From Bosea sp. Tri-49 (lineage in GTDB: Bacteria; Pseudomonadota; Alphaproteobacteria; Rhizobiales; Beijerinckiaceae), in contig NZ_CP017946.1 of the NCBI RefSeq assembly GCF_003952665.1, positions 3,771,001-3,835,000 on the forward strand: a stretch of DNA of 64,000 bases, in the 5' to 3' direction. Positions 17,891-26,487 of the stretch are shown piece by piece. Made by a program: the position numbers and the translations under genes. Position 1 is the first letter of the stretch, and the number at the start of each line of letters is the position of its first letter. The notes below the pieces were generated by a model, which saw only the letters and a program-made list of their open reading frames with translations, had not been told where the DNA came from and searched no databases.

Positions 17891-19543
17891 TCACGCCGCC
17901 CAGTACCAGCGTCGCATGTTCCAGCAGCTCGACGAGCAGTTGATGTTGGGTTGAAAGCCTTGGAGGCCATCCTTGATGCCTTCGGCCAATACCGTCTGGT
18001 AGATCGGCAGCAGGACGAGGTCGTCGCGGATGATGCGCTGGATCCGGCCGTAGATTATCTTGCGCTCCTGCGGGTCGAACTGGCTGGCGCCTTCGGCGAG
18101 CAGCCGGTCCATTTCCGGGTTCTGGTATTGGGAGGTGTTGAGGCCGGTGCCGGCCTTGGCCGGGATCGCCGTCGAGGCGAAGCGCGGCGTCACGTCGGGA
18201 TCGTTGCCGATCATGAAGTTCGAGCCGACCATCACCGACTCGAACTTCGACTTCTGCCAGAAATCGCCCCAGATCACCGCGCCCGGCATGTTGTTGATGC
18301 GCAGCGCCACGCCGATCGTCCGCCAGTCCTGCATCAGCAATTGCTGCGACTGCTCGCGGCCGGGATTGCCGACCGTGGTCGAATTGGAGAATTCGAGGCG
18401 CATGCCGTTCTTCTGGCGGATGCCGTCGGCGCCGCGCGCCCAGCCGGCCGCGTCGAGGATGGCATTCGCCTTGGCCGGATCGTGGCGATGCGCCGGCAGG
18501 CCGTCGTCATAGGCCCAGGATTCGCGCGGCAGGAAGGATTCGGTCGGCACCGGCAGGCCGTAATAGAGCGCGTCGATCCGCGCCGCCTTGTTCATGGCGA
18601 GATAAAGCGCCTCGCGCACCGCCTTGTCGGCGAAGGGGCCGAATTCGAGATTGAGTGCGATATGCTCGATGAACGGCGTCGGCGAGCGCGAGATGCGCCG
18701 TCCTCTCAGACCCTGCGCCTCTTTGACGAAATGCGCCGCGATGCCGCCGATGCCGAGATAGTCGACCTGCCCGGTGCGGAACTGGGTGTAGAGGACCGTC
18801 AGGTCCGGAATGTACTTGAAGACGACGCGCTCCAGATAAGGGCCATCGCCATGATAGGTGGTGTTGGCCCGCAGCAGCAGATGATCGCCCGCGGCACGCT
18901 CGCCCCAGCGGAATGGGCCAGTGCCGACTGGCGCCCCGTTGAACGGCGCGGTATTGGGATCGGACGCCTTTTCCAGAATGTGCCTGGGGACGATGAAGGT
19001 CAGCGCCAGGATCGAGAGATAGGGCGAGTAGGCGCTCCCCATGCGCCAGTGGATCTCGTCGGGCGCCACAACCTTGATGTCGCGCACGAGGCTGTGCCCG
19101 ACGCGGTTGCGCACGCGAAAGCCGGGCGTGTTGATCAGATCGAGCGTGTACTTGACATCCTCGGCGGTGAACGGCGTGCCATCATGCCATTTCGCGTCGC
19201 GCCGCAGCTTGATCTTCCAGCTCAGTCCGTCGGCCGAGAGGCCGCCATTGCCGATGCTCGGCACTTCGGCGGCAAGGTCGGGGACCAGCTTGCCATCGGG
19301 ATCGACGAACCAGAGCGGGCTGAAGAGCTGCCACCAGACGCCCTGGTCGACCTCGCTGCCCGGCATCAGCGGATTGAAGACCGTCGGCTCCTGCGAAAGA
19401 CCCGCGACCACCTGCCCCTTCGGCTGTTGCGGCGGACGCGGCTGCGCCTGCGCACCTCCCACCGCCAGCGCAGCGGCGCCAAGGCCGAGTGCCAGCGCCT
19501 CGCGCCGGCTCCGATATGTCCTGCGGCTGTCAGGTTCGGTCAT
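17891..19543 (-). CDS. peptide-type ABC transporter substrate-binding protein (DppA/OppA family 5)
   Basis: A 550-residue extracellular solute-binding family 5 protein. Near the N-terminus SRREALALGLGAAALAVGG looks like a Tat signal. The mature part has LSQEPTVFNPLMPG, KWHDGTPFTAEDVKYTLDLI and GTGPFRWGE, all characteristic of the family. It captures a peptide or modified-peptide ligand for DppBC. It lies between an FAD oxidase gene (63 bp upstream) and dppB (9 bp downstream) in one transcription unit, suggesting that the imported compound feeds the oxidase. Confidence 0.92.
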   Translation of the reverse strand: MTEPDSRRTYRSRREALALGLGAAALAVGGAQAQPRPPQQPKGQVVAGLSQEPTVFNPLMPGSEVDQGVWWQLFSPLWFVDPDGKLVPDLAAEVPSIGNGGLSADGLSWKIKLRRDAKWHDGTPFTAEDVKYTLDLINTPGFRVRNRVGHSLVRDIKVVAPDEIHWRMGSAYSPYLSILALTFIVPRHILEKASDPNTAPFNGAPVGTGPFRWGERAAGDHLLLRANTTYHGDGPYLERVVFKYIPDLTVLYTQFRTGQVDYLGIGGIAAHFVKEAQGLRGRRISRSPTPFIEHIALNLEFGPFADKAVREALYLAMNKAARIDALYYGLPVPTESFLPRESWAYDDGLPAHRHDPAKANAILDAAGWARGADGIRQKNGMRLEFSNSTTVGNPGREQSQQLLMQDWRTIGVALRINNMPGAVIWGDFWQKSKFESVMVGSNFMIGNDPDVTPRFASTAIPAKAGTGLNTSQYQNPEMDRLLAEGASQFDPQERKIIYGRIQRIIRDDLVLLPIYQTVLAEGIKDGLQGFQPNINCSSSCWNMRRWYWAA

Positions 19544-19607
19544 GTCGATCTCCCCTCATTGCGTCCGGGCTGTGTTCAGCCTCGGCCATGTCTTCTCGGC
19601 TGATGGT

Positions 19608-20744
19608 TCAGCCGGACCGTTCCAGGCTGCTTCGGGTCGGTGACAGGTCTGCGGCCGTGACACCGAGCTCGGTCATGGCGGCCGGCAACGCACGCCCGGC
19701 GAGCAGGGCCGCCGTCACCTCTCCCATCGCCGGCGAAGTCAGGATGCCGCAGCCGCCCTGCCCGACCAGCCAGAAGAAGCCGGGCTCGTCCGGCCGCGCG
19801 CCGGCGACCGGTTCCGCATCGGCGACGAAGCTGCGCAGGCCGGCCCATTGGCTCAGCGGCCGACCGATCCGGAAGCTGGTGTCCTGTTCGATATTTTCGA
19901 TCGCCTGCGCGACATCGAGATCGTCGGCATAGGCATCGCCCGGCGTGGTTGGCGTCGCATCGGCGAGGCTGCCCATCAGGCAACCGGACTCGGGCTTCAC
20001 ATACCAGCGGTAATCGACATTGCTGACATGTGGCCAGCCGCGGCTGTCATGGTCGGGCTGGTGCGCGAAGGTGAAAGCGGTACGGCGCTTGGGCACGATG
20101 CCGAGCGGGGCGACGCCGGCCATGCCGGCGATCTCGTCGGCCCAGGCGCCGGCGGCATTGACCAGCAGCGGCGCCTGCAAGTCACCACCGGGCCAGGCCA
20201 CCGTCCAGCCGGTAGCATCGCGACGAATAGTGTCGACGCCCGCCTTCAGAACGATGGTCGCGCCGTTCGCCCTGGCGCCACGCAGGTAACCCTGCAACAG
20301 CACGTCGACATCGATGTCCATGGCGTCGGGCTCGTAGACGCCGCCATGGACCTTCTCAGGACGTAGTGCCGGGAAAAGATCGAGGGACGCGCGTCCATCC
20401 AGTCGTTCCGTCCTGGCGCCGACCGAGAGGATGCGCTCTTCCAGCCGGTCCAGCGCCGCCTCCTGGCTAGCGGCCGCGACCGTCAGGCAGCCGCGCGGCG
20501 TCATGATCGGTTGGATGCAGAAGCCGGCCGGCGGTGCTTCGAGGAAGACGCGGCTGGCCTGCGCCATCCGCCGCATCGTCGGCGCGGTGATGCCCACCGT
20601 GAACTGCGCGGCGGAGCGACCGGAGCTGTGGTAGCCGGCCTGCTCCTCGCGCTCGATCAGTGCGACCGAGCCGTGCCGGGACAGGAAATAGGCCGCGGAT
20701 GCCCCCGCGATCCCGCCGCCCACAATGATCACATCGACCCGCAT
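19608..20744 (-). CDS. FAD-dependent amine/D-amino acid oxidase (DAO fold)
   Basis: A 378-residue DAO-family flavoprotein. The dinucleotide-binding motif VGGGIAGASAA starts at residue 8. YHSSGRSAAQFT follows, as in glycine/sarcosine oxidase relatives. The C-terminal FWLVGQGGCGILTSPAMGEV is the usual FAD-closing segment. The ATG at 20744 places the Rossmann motif at the correct distance; the longer frame to 20837 runs into the intergenic inverted repeat. It probably oxidises an amine or D-amino acid to an imine, which the divergently encoded Rid protein could hydrolyse. Confidence 0.88.
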   Translation of the reverse strand: MRVDVIIVGGGIAGASAAYFLSRHGSVALIEREEQAGYHSSGRSAAQFTVGITAPTMRRMAQASRVFLEAPPAGFCIQPIMTPRGCLTVAAASQEAALDRLEERILSVGARTERLDGRASLDLFPALRPEKVHGGVYEPDAMDIDVDVLLQGYLRGARANGATIVLKAGVDTIRRDATGWTVAWPGGDLQAPLLVNAAGAWADEIAGMAGVAPLGIVPKRRTAFTFAHQPDHDSRGWPHVSNVDYRWYVKPESGCLMGSLADATPTTPGDAYADDLDVAQAIENIEQDTSFRIGRPLSQWAGLRSFVADAEPVAGARPDEPGFFWLVGQGGCGILTSPAMGEVTAALLAGRALPAAMTELGVTAADLSPTRSSLERSG

Positions 20745-20826
20745 CGTCCCCACACCAGCTTTCCGGTCATCGGCCACCGGCAGCCACCCACCGGCAGGAT
20801 CAACGACAGCACCGCGCCGCCCCGCA

Positions 20827-20930
20827 GTCGATTTCAATAATTGGGGGCCGGCACCTCAAAAGCTGGGTCGCTGGGCAGCACGCGGACGGGCCGAATTCCC
20901 TGAGCCCCGCCCCCAATTATTGAAATCGAC
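20827..20930. repeat. perfect 22-bp inverted repeat around a 60-bp centre, between divergent units
   Basis: Arms at 20827-20848 and 20909-20930 are exact reverse complements. Each arm contains its own small palindrome, CAATAATTG (20835-20843 and 20914-20922, centres 79 bp apart). The element fills the space between the start codons of two divergent genes. It could be a pair of operators for the LysR-type regulator of this cluster, or a small palindromic element. No target-site duplication is seen at its edges. Confidence 0.8.
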
Positions 20931-20985
20931 ATCGCCGCCGCCTCGGGGCTTGCCTTGGCCCGAACAGATCAGCGGAGCAACACCC

Positions 20986-21399
20986 ATGAGCGGGACCGGT
21001 TTGCAAGCGCCGCGCCGGCGCAACATCTCATCCGGCAGCGCCTTCGAGGCGCAGTACAGCTACAGCCGTGCAGTCGTCGTCGGCACGCATGTCATGCTGT
21101 CGGGCACGACCGGCTACGATTATGCCACGAGCACACTGGCCGAAGGCGCGGCGGAACAGACCCGCCAACTCTTTCGCAACGCTGCGGCCGCCTTTGCCCA
21201 GGCCGGAGCAGGGCTCCCCGACGTCGTCCGCGTGCGGATGTTCATCGCTCGCGCCGCCGACTACGAGCCGGTGATGGCAGTCTTCGCCGAGGCCTTCCGG
21301 GAGGCGAGACCGGCCTGCACCACAGTCGAGGCGGGCCTCTTCGATCCCGACATCCTGGTCGAGATGGACATGGACGCCCTCGTCGATGTCGATGCTTAG
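20986..21399 (+). CDS. Rid family (YjgF/YER057c/UK114) imine deaminase-like protein
   Basis: A 137-residue Rid-fold protein beginning at the ATG at 20986. Visible marks are YSRAVVVGTHVMLSGTTGYD, DVVRVRMFIARAADYEPVM and RPACTTVEAGLFDPDILVEMD. In canonical RidA an arginine in the PARSxVE segment binds the carboxylate of the imino acid. Here the aligned segment reads PACTTVE, so that arginine seems absent and the protein likely belongs to one of the non-RidA subfamilies. It overlaps the next oxidase gene by 14 bp, which supports a role in handling the reactive imine made by the oxidase. Confidence 0.88.
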   Translation: MSGTGLQAPRRRNISSGSAFEAQYSYSRAVVVGTHVMLSGTTGYDYATSTLAEGAAEQTRQLFRNAAAAFAQAGAGLPDVVRVRMFIARAADYEPVMAVFAEAFREARPACTTVEAGLFDPDILVEMDMDALVDVDA

Positions 21400-22726
21400 C
21401 CTGCGCTCGCACGTTCCTGACGACGTCATCGCGGCTGCCGATTCCCTTCCTGGGCAGGCCGATGTCGTCGTCATCGGCGCCGGCATCATCGGTGCCGCCG
21501 CCGCTTTTCATCTTGCCGGCGCCGGGCTGCGGACAGTACTGCTCGAAGCCGACAAGGTCTCCTCGCAGCAATCCGGCCGGAACTGGGGCTTCGTCAGGAC
21601 GCAGTACCGCGATCCGCTGGAATTGCCGCTCGCCATCGAAGCGCTCGCGTTGTGGCCGAACCTGGAGCGCGAGCTCGAAACCACCGTTGGCTGGCGCCGG
21701 ACCGGCTGCGTCTTCGTCGCCGCGACACAAAAGGAAATGGCCGCCTTCGCCGGCTGGCATGAGAAAACACGCGATACCGCTCGCGATGCCCGGCTGCTCT
21801 CCGCCAGCGAGGTCACCGCTTTGCTGCCGTCGCTGCACGGCAGGACGGAAGGCGCGCTCTACACCGCAACCGACGGACAGGCCGAGCCGGTGCTGGCGAC
21901 CCTGGCCTTCGCCCGGGCCGCGGCAAGGCGCAACGTCCGCATCGTCGAGGATTGCGGTGCGCTCGCCATCGAAACGTCAGGCGGGGCTGTCAGCGGTGTT
22001 CAGACCGAGCACGGCCTGATCCACTGTGGCGCCGTGGTCTGCGCTGCCGGCGCCCAGAGCCACCGGCTTCTTGCCCCGCTCGGGCTGTCGCTGCCGCAGC
22101 AGAGCGTGCGCAGCACCGTCTCCCTGACTGCGCCGCTGCCGCCACTGAGCGAGGCCTGCTTCTGCGGTTTCGGTATCGGCCTGCGCCAACGGGCCGACGG
22201 CTCTTGCATCATTGCGGCCGATTCGACCTCCGATATCGACCTGTCGCTCGATTCCTTCCGGGCCGCCCGCTTCTTCCTGCCGGGGCTGCTGCGCCATGGC
22301 GGCAGCTTCTCGCTGCGACTGGGGCGTCCTTTCGTCGATGATCTGCATCAGCGCTTCTCTGTGCCGGGTCACGAGCGTGCTGTCGCACGGCGCCCCTGCA
22401 TCCCGGCGAACCGCAGGCTGGCGGCGCGGACCGGCGCTGCCCTGCGTGACCTGTTCGCCGGCGCCGCCGGCATCGAGATCGTCAAATCTTGGGCCGGCCG
22501 CATCGACGTCCTACCGGATGCGCTGCCGGTGCTCGATGCCCCGGCCGAAGTCGGTGGGCTCATCGTCGCCACCGGCTTCTCCGGTCACGGTTTCGGGCTC
22601 GCTCCCGCGGTCGGCCGGCATGTCGCCCGGCTGGCCAGAGGCGAGAGCCCGGCCGCGACCCTCGCGCCGCTCAGGCTGGACCGTTTCGCCCGCGGCACCT
22701 ATTCGGCACCGCATGCCCCGCTCTGA
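21386..22726 (+). CDS. FAD-dependent oxidoreductase (DadA/DAO family)
   Basis: A 446-residue DAO-fold flavoprotein. The Rossmann motif VIGAGIIGAAAAFHLAGAG begins near residue 29. SSQQSGRNWGFVRTQYRD follows, and a C-terminal FAD-binding segment VATGFSGHGFGLAPAVGRHVA. The ATG at 21386 overlaps the rid gene; an ATG at 21392 is equally possible. It is a second oxidase distinct from the one at 19608 and translationally coupled to Rid. An amine, N-alkyl amino acid or D-amino acid substrate is likely; the exact one is not determinable. Confidence 0.88.
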   Translation: MSMLSLRSHVPDDVIAAADSLPGQADVVVIGAGIIGAAAAFHLAGAGLRTVLLEADKVSSQQSGRNWGFVRTQYRDPLELPLAIEALALWPNLERELETTVGWRRTGCVFVAATQKEMAAFAGWHEKTRDTARDARLLSASEVTALLPSLHGRTEGALYTATDGQAEPVLATLAFARAAARRNVRIVEDCGALAIETSGGAVSGVQTEHGLIHCGAVVCAAGAQSHRLLAPLGLSLPQQSVRSTVSLTAPLPPLSEACFCGFGIGLRQRADGSCIIAADSTSDIDLSLDSFRAARFFLPGLLRHGGSFSLRLGRPFVDDLHQRFSVPGHERAVARRPCIPANRRLAARTGAALRDLFAGAAGIEIVKSWAGRIDVLPDALPVLDAPAEVGGLIVATGFSGHGFGLAPAVGRHVARLARGESPAATLAPLRLDRFARGTYSAPHAPL

Positions 22727-22766
22727 TGACGACGATGGCAGAGCGGAACGGGTTTCGAGAGGATCG

Positions 22767-23915
22767 ATGATGACCCAGGGAACGGGCATGGACGCCGGCG
22801 CCCGCGAGCACATCCGCCGCTATTATGACGGCACGCTGCGGCCCGACGAGATGGTCGCGGCGATGTCGCAGGAGGCCGGCTGGTTTCCCGCTCGGCGTGT
22901 GCGACGGGGCGCGACGGTCTCGCCGCTTCCCAATGCCGGCCGCGAACTGCCGCCACTCGAGATCCGCGATCACGATCGGACCTTCGATCTCTACGACTAT
23001 CTGTCGGTGAACCGCGTCACCGGGCTGATGGTGCTGCAGGACGGCGCCGTCGTCGAGGAGAGCTATTCGCTCGGCATCGGGCCGCAGACGCAATGGAAGT
23101 CCTGCTCGCTGGCGAAATCCGTCACCGCGACGCTTTACGGCATCGCGCTGCACGAAGGCGCGATCGAGAACCTCGACGACCCCGTCACGCGCTACGTACC
23201 ACTCGGCGGGCTCTATGCCGGCGTCTCGGTACGCCAGCTCTTGCGCATGGCGACTGGCGTGCGCTGGAACGAGGATTATACCGACCCGGCCTCCGACCGG
23301 CGCCTGCTGATGGACACCCAGATGAACTGGGAGCCGGGCGGCATCGTCAGGCATATGGAGAGCCTGCCCGCCGAGACGCCGCCGGGCGGCTCGTGGAAAT
23401 ACAACACCGGTGATTCCTATCTCGCCGGCCTGGTGTTGGAGCGCGCGACCGGCAGCAACCTCGCCGATTACCTCTCGACGAAGCTCTGGTCGCAGATCGG
23501 CATGGAGGCCGACGCCTCCTGGTGGTGCGAGAGCCCGGACGGCATGGGCATAGCCGGCAGCGGCCTGCATGCGACGCTGCGCGACTATGCCCGCTTCGGC
23601 CAGTTCGTCCTCGACAACGGACGGGTCGGCGCGCAGGAGCTGCTGCCGCAAGGCTGGCGCGAGGAGGCAGGCTCGCCCTACCGGATCGGCGAGACGCTCA
23701 TCCCATACGGCTATATGTGGTGGGTTCCCGTGCTCGATGACCCGGCACTGAAGGGTACGTTCCAGGCCGAAGGCATCTACGGGCAGTTCATCCACATCAA
23801 CCCCAGCACGCGCCTCGTGGTCGTGGTCCTGAGCGCGCGCTCGAAGCCAGGCTATCGCCGCAGGCTGGAGATCAATGACGACGCCTTCTTTGCGGCGCTG
23901 GCAAACAGTCTTTAG
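22767..23915 (+). CDS. beta-lactamase-fold serine hydrolase (class C / 6-aminohexanoate-dimer hydrolase-like)
   Basis: A 382-residue serine hydrolase without a signal peptide. The catalytic S-x-x-K is S114-L-A-K117 (SCSLAKSVTA), and Y212 in KYNTGDSY is the likely tyrosine of the Y-x-N motif. The segment MWWVPVLDD and the end of the protein match esterase/amidase members such as NylB or D-aminopeptidases. The frame is open far upstream, but that part overlaps the oxidase gene; the ATG at 22767 has GAGAGGA upstream. As the last gene of the rid-oxidase unit, it may hydrolyse imported peptides or amides to supply the oxidases. A terminator follows. Confidence 0.87.
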   Translation: MMTQGTGMDAGAREHIRRYYDGTLRPDEMVAAMSQEAGWFPARRVRRGATVSPLPNAGRELPPLEIRDHDRTFDLYDYLSVNRVTGLMVLQDGAVVEESYSLGIGPQTQWKSCSLAKSVTATLYGIALHEGAIENLDDPVTRYVPLGGLYAGVSVRQLLRMATGVRWNEDYTDPASDRRLLMDTQMNWEPGGIVRHMESLPAETPPGGSWKYNTGDSYLAGLVLERATGSNLADYLSTKLWSQIGMEADASWWCESPDGMGIAGSGLHATLRDYARFGQFVLDNGRVGAQELLPQGWREEAGSPYRIGETLIPYGYMWWVPVLDDPALKGTFQAEGIYGQFIHINPSTRLVVVVLSARSKPGYRRRLEINDDAFFAALANSL

Positions 23916-24015
23916 AGATACGGCGATCATCACTTTGGGGGCAATGGCGGCGTGGGGCGCTTGAGCTCTGCGGCGACCTGGCGCGTGTTCTGACTTGAGC
24001 GTCTTCGAACGCAAG

Positions 24016-24048
24016 AACCCCGGCCGCATTGTGCGCGCCGGGGTTTTT
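24016..24048 (+). terminator. rho-independent terminator after the serine hydrolase gene
   Basis: AACCCCGGC (24016-24024) pairs with GCCGGGGTT (24037-24045) as a 9-bp GC-rich stem around a 12-base loop, and the T-run extends to 24048. It lies about 100 bp after the stop at 23915. The rest of 23916-24229 shows no gene. Confidence 0.8.
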
Positions 24049-24229
24049 GGTGGTCTTGGGAGGTTTGGTTGCGGGGACGTGAAACCACCGACAGTTGCTT
24101 TGTTCCTGTAGTGAGTAACCACGTCAGCGATGCGCCAGGAGCGGACCTCGCGCATCTGCCCGAAAGCGGGCACTCCCGGCGCTAAACTTGGCCTTCCCAA
24201 TTTTCGCTGGCATCCAGACGGGCCCGTGA

Positions 24230-26434
24230 TTAGCCGGGTGCTCCGGCGTCCAACACGCCCGCACCGATCCGTGCAAGCAGCGGATCGTTACCCGATTGCC
24301 GCAGCTGACCGGACTGCGCAGGCCGGGGCTTCAGGTCGAGTTTGGCTGTGATGCCCTGTTGCGGCGGAGTATCGCCGCTCTTGAGTGTGTTGTTGCGGCT
24401 CCCGCGCAGCAGGCACAGTGCGCGGGCACGTGCGACCTGCGGCGCCGCCGCACTCGTTCCCGAGAGCCGCGATACCGATCCGCTGCGGGTTCCTGCGGCC
24501 CTGACGCCGGGCAGAACCGGTGAGTGATCGGAGATGGCGGCGCAAGTCACCTGCTTGCTCGACGGTGAGTCCGGCTCACCGGCGGCGCTGTAAGGTGCCG
24601 GCAAATCCGGCCCACGGGCCGAATGTGCCACGACGCCCGCCACCACGATCACCTCGTCGCGGGTGGCGAGGCCATTCAGGCTGCCGAAGCGATGGGTGAA
24701 TTTCGCGCCGCTGTCGTCCTGTTTCCAGCTGTCATCATCCGCGAACACCGGGTCTTCCGGATGGTCGAAATAGCTTTGCCGGCCGTGATGCAGCGGGTGG
24801 GCTAGATTGCGGTCGTGCTGAATGCGACACGAGATGATCTTGCCAAGCGTGCGCGCAGGGGTCGCGTCGATATCGATGCGCCATAGTCCGGCAGGTGCAC
24901 CGCTCGGTGTCGTCCCAGTAGTCTCCGTAGGCGCCAGAATGACGGTGACGCGCCAGCGCGCCTCGCGAAACTTGTCGATGCTCACCTGGCCATAGGTTCG
25001 CCCATCGACTGTAAGCGGCCAGAGGGTCTGCGGCGGCGCCTGGGTCGCCATCGCCTCGACCATTTCGGAGCACCAGCGCAGGTTTCCCGGGCCGCTAATG
25101 CGCGGCGGCTCGGGCATTGCGCTGGGGGAGCCTTCCACCTCGGGCGGATACCAGATTTCAAGATAGTTGGCGGTCTGGTCGTTGGGCTGGATGCGCCAGG
25201 GAACAATGAAGCGGTCGCCCGTCTCCTTCTGCGCGCGAGCAGGTATCCTTGCATGCAGCGAGCTGAGAAACTGGTTGCCGGCAGGCATTACCAGCTCAGT
25301 CGGCGCTAGCTTGCTGCGCTCTTTAATGAGAGCGCTAATCGCGTCCGCGAGTCGGTCATTGCCATCGTGCGGGCCGCCAGTGAAGCCGAAACTGAAGTTG
25401 ATCACCAGTGGCAGCGCCTTGACGTCGTAGGCTGTAGCGACCTTGTCAGCCCGGTCGAAGATGTAGTGGAAAGCGCTGAGGATATAGGCGTCTTTGCCGA
25501 AGCCGACGGTGTCCATCACGACCGGCGACGGTAGCTCGACGCCGAGCAGACGGATGCGGTCCAATTCGGCGGGCGTGGCCTCCTCGCCCCAGGACCCGGC
25601 GGCCAAGCTAAGCACGTGAGCGCCATGTGCGCTCAGGCCGATGACCGGTTGCGCCATGCCGTTGTGTCGGATCGAACCGGCCTCACGATAGAAGGCGTCC
25701 TCATCGTCCCCGTGATGCTTCAGAAGATCCGCGAGCGTCTCGCGCGTATGCTCGCGGCCGAAGAGGACGGTACGGTCTTCCTCCCGACTGGCGCTTTCGG
25801 CCGATTGCAGCCAGCAAAACTCCATGCGCGGGTCGTTCCTGGTGTCGCGCAGCGCCGGGTGGGCATAGGCGAGACCATCATCTATGACGGCCATGATCAC
25901 CAGCGGCGCGCCCTCGGCGCCGTCGCGCGGGAGCTCCTTCTTGAGGCGGGCGTTCGGCTGCAATTTCGGCTCGGGTCGCGTCTCCGCCTCCGCGAAGGAC
26001 CGGTCGAAGGTTTCCGGCGGCAGGGGCGTGTTGAGCCGGAAGCCATGATGCGGCCTAGGCGCGACCTCGACGAGAGGCGGGCTGGGATGGTTGGCGACGG
26101 CGAGCATGAGCATGCGCAGATCGGGGAGCGCGAGCGATCGTTCGATTCTGGCGACCGGTTCGAAGATGATTGGCAGGAAGGCGGTCCCGTCTGTCACTTC
26201 GGACGCAGCCGCATTTCGCCAGATGGTTGGGCGATGGGCGACACCCATCTCGGGGATCGCCAGCGGCCTCGCTTCCTTGAAAAGCTGGTGAGCCACCGGC
26301 AGCTCGGCGAGTGCACTGACAAACGAGGCTCCGGCCAGCTTTCCATGCGGCGCGGCATAGGACTGCCCCTCGTCGCCGAAGACCCATGCCTCGTAGGGCC
26401 CGTCCAGCCGGGCGAGCGTGTCGTTCGGCGCCAT
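24230..26434 (-). CDS. subtilisin-like (S8) serine protease, cytoplasmic type, with long N-terminal region
   Basis: A 734-residue protein with an S8 triad: D185 (MAVIDDGLAYAHP), H270 (SAHGAHVLSLAAG) and S661 (LSGTSAAAPQVAR); the oxyanion Asn is N387 (PAGN). About 270 residues separate Asn and Ser, so a large beta-rich insert is present. Residues 1-175 are a non-catalytic N-terminal region. There is no signal peptide, so it should act inside the cell unless exported unusually. The frame extends to 26530, but the ATG at 26434 starts a sensible protein. It is last in a unit with the haloperoxidase-like and regulator genes. The island encodes a second, unrelated-length subtilase at 38763. Confidence 0.88.
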   Translation of the reverse strand: MAPNDTLARLDGPYEAWVFGDEGQSYAAPHGKLAGASFVSALAELPVAHQLFKEARPLAIPEMGVAHRPTIWRNAAASEVTDGTAFLPIIFEPVARIERSLALPDLRMLMLAVANHPSPPLVEVAPRPHHGFRLNTPLPPETFDRSFAEAETRPEPKLQPNARLKKELPRDGAEGAPLVIMAVIDDGLAYAHPALRDTRNDPRMEFCWLQSAESASREEDRTVLFGREHTRETLADLLKHHGDDEDAFYREAGSIRHNGMAQPVIGLSAHGAHVLSLAAGSWGEEATPAELDRIRLLGVELPSPVVMDTVGFGKDAYILSAFHYIFDRADKVATAYDVKALPLVINFSFGFTGGPHDGNDRLADAISALIKERSKLAPTELVMPAGNQFLSSLHARIPARAQKETGDRFIVPWRIQPNDQTANYLEIWYPPEVEGSPSAMPEPPRISGPGNLRWCSEMVEAMATQAPPQTLWPLTVDGRTYGQVSIDKFREARWRVTVILAPTETTGTTPSGAPAGLWRIDIDATPARTLGKIISCRIQHDRNLAHPLHHGRQSYFDHPEDPVFADDDSWKQDDSGAKFTHRFGSLNGLATRDEVIVVAGVVAHSARGPDLPAPYSAAGEPDSPSSKQVTCAAISDHSPVLPGVRAAGTRSGSVSRLSGTSAAAPQVARARALCLLRGSRNNTLKSGDTPPQQGITAKLDLKPRPAQSGQLRQSGNDPLLARIGAGVLDAGAPG

Positions 26435-26487
26435 AGTGGCCTCCAGATGAACCTCGATTGTCGGGCCGCGTCCGCAGCTCCACAGGA

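Noticed and set aside
17186..19603. 805-codon plus-strand frame opposite the DppA/DppB genes
   Set aside because: High-GC antisense frame, Arg/Asp/Gly-rich with no domain; the minus strand encodes complete transporter proteins.
22671..24200. 509-codon minus-strand frame opposite the serine hydrolase gene
   Set aside because: No domain, biased composition, and it crosses the terminator at 24016.
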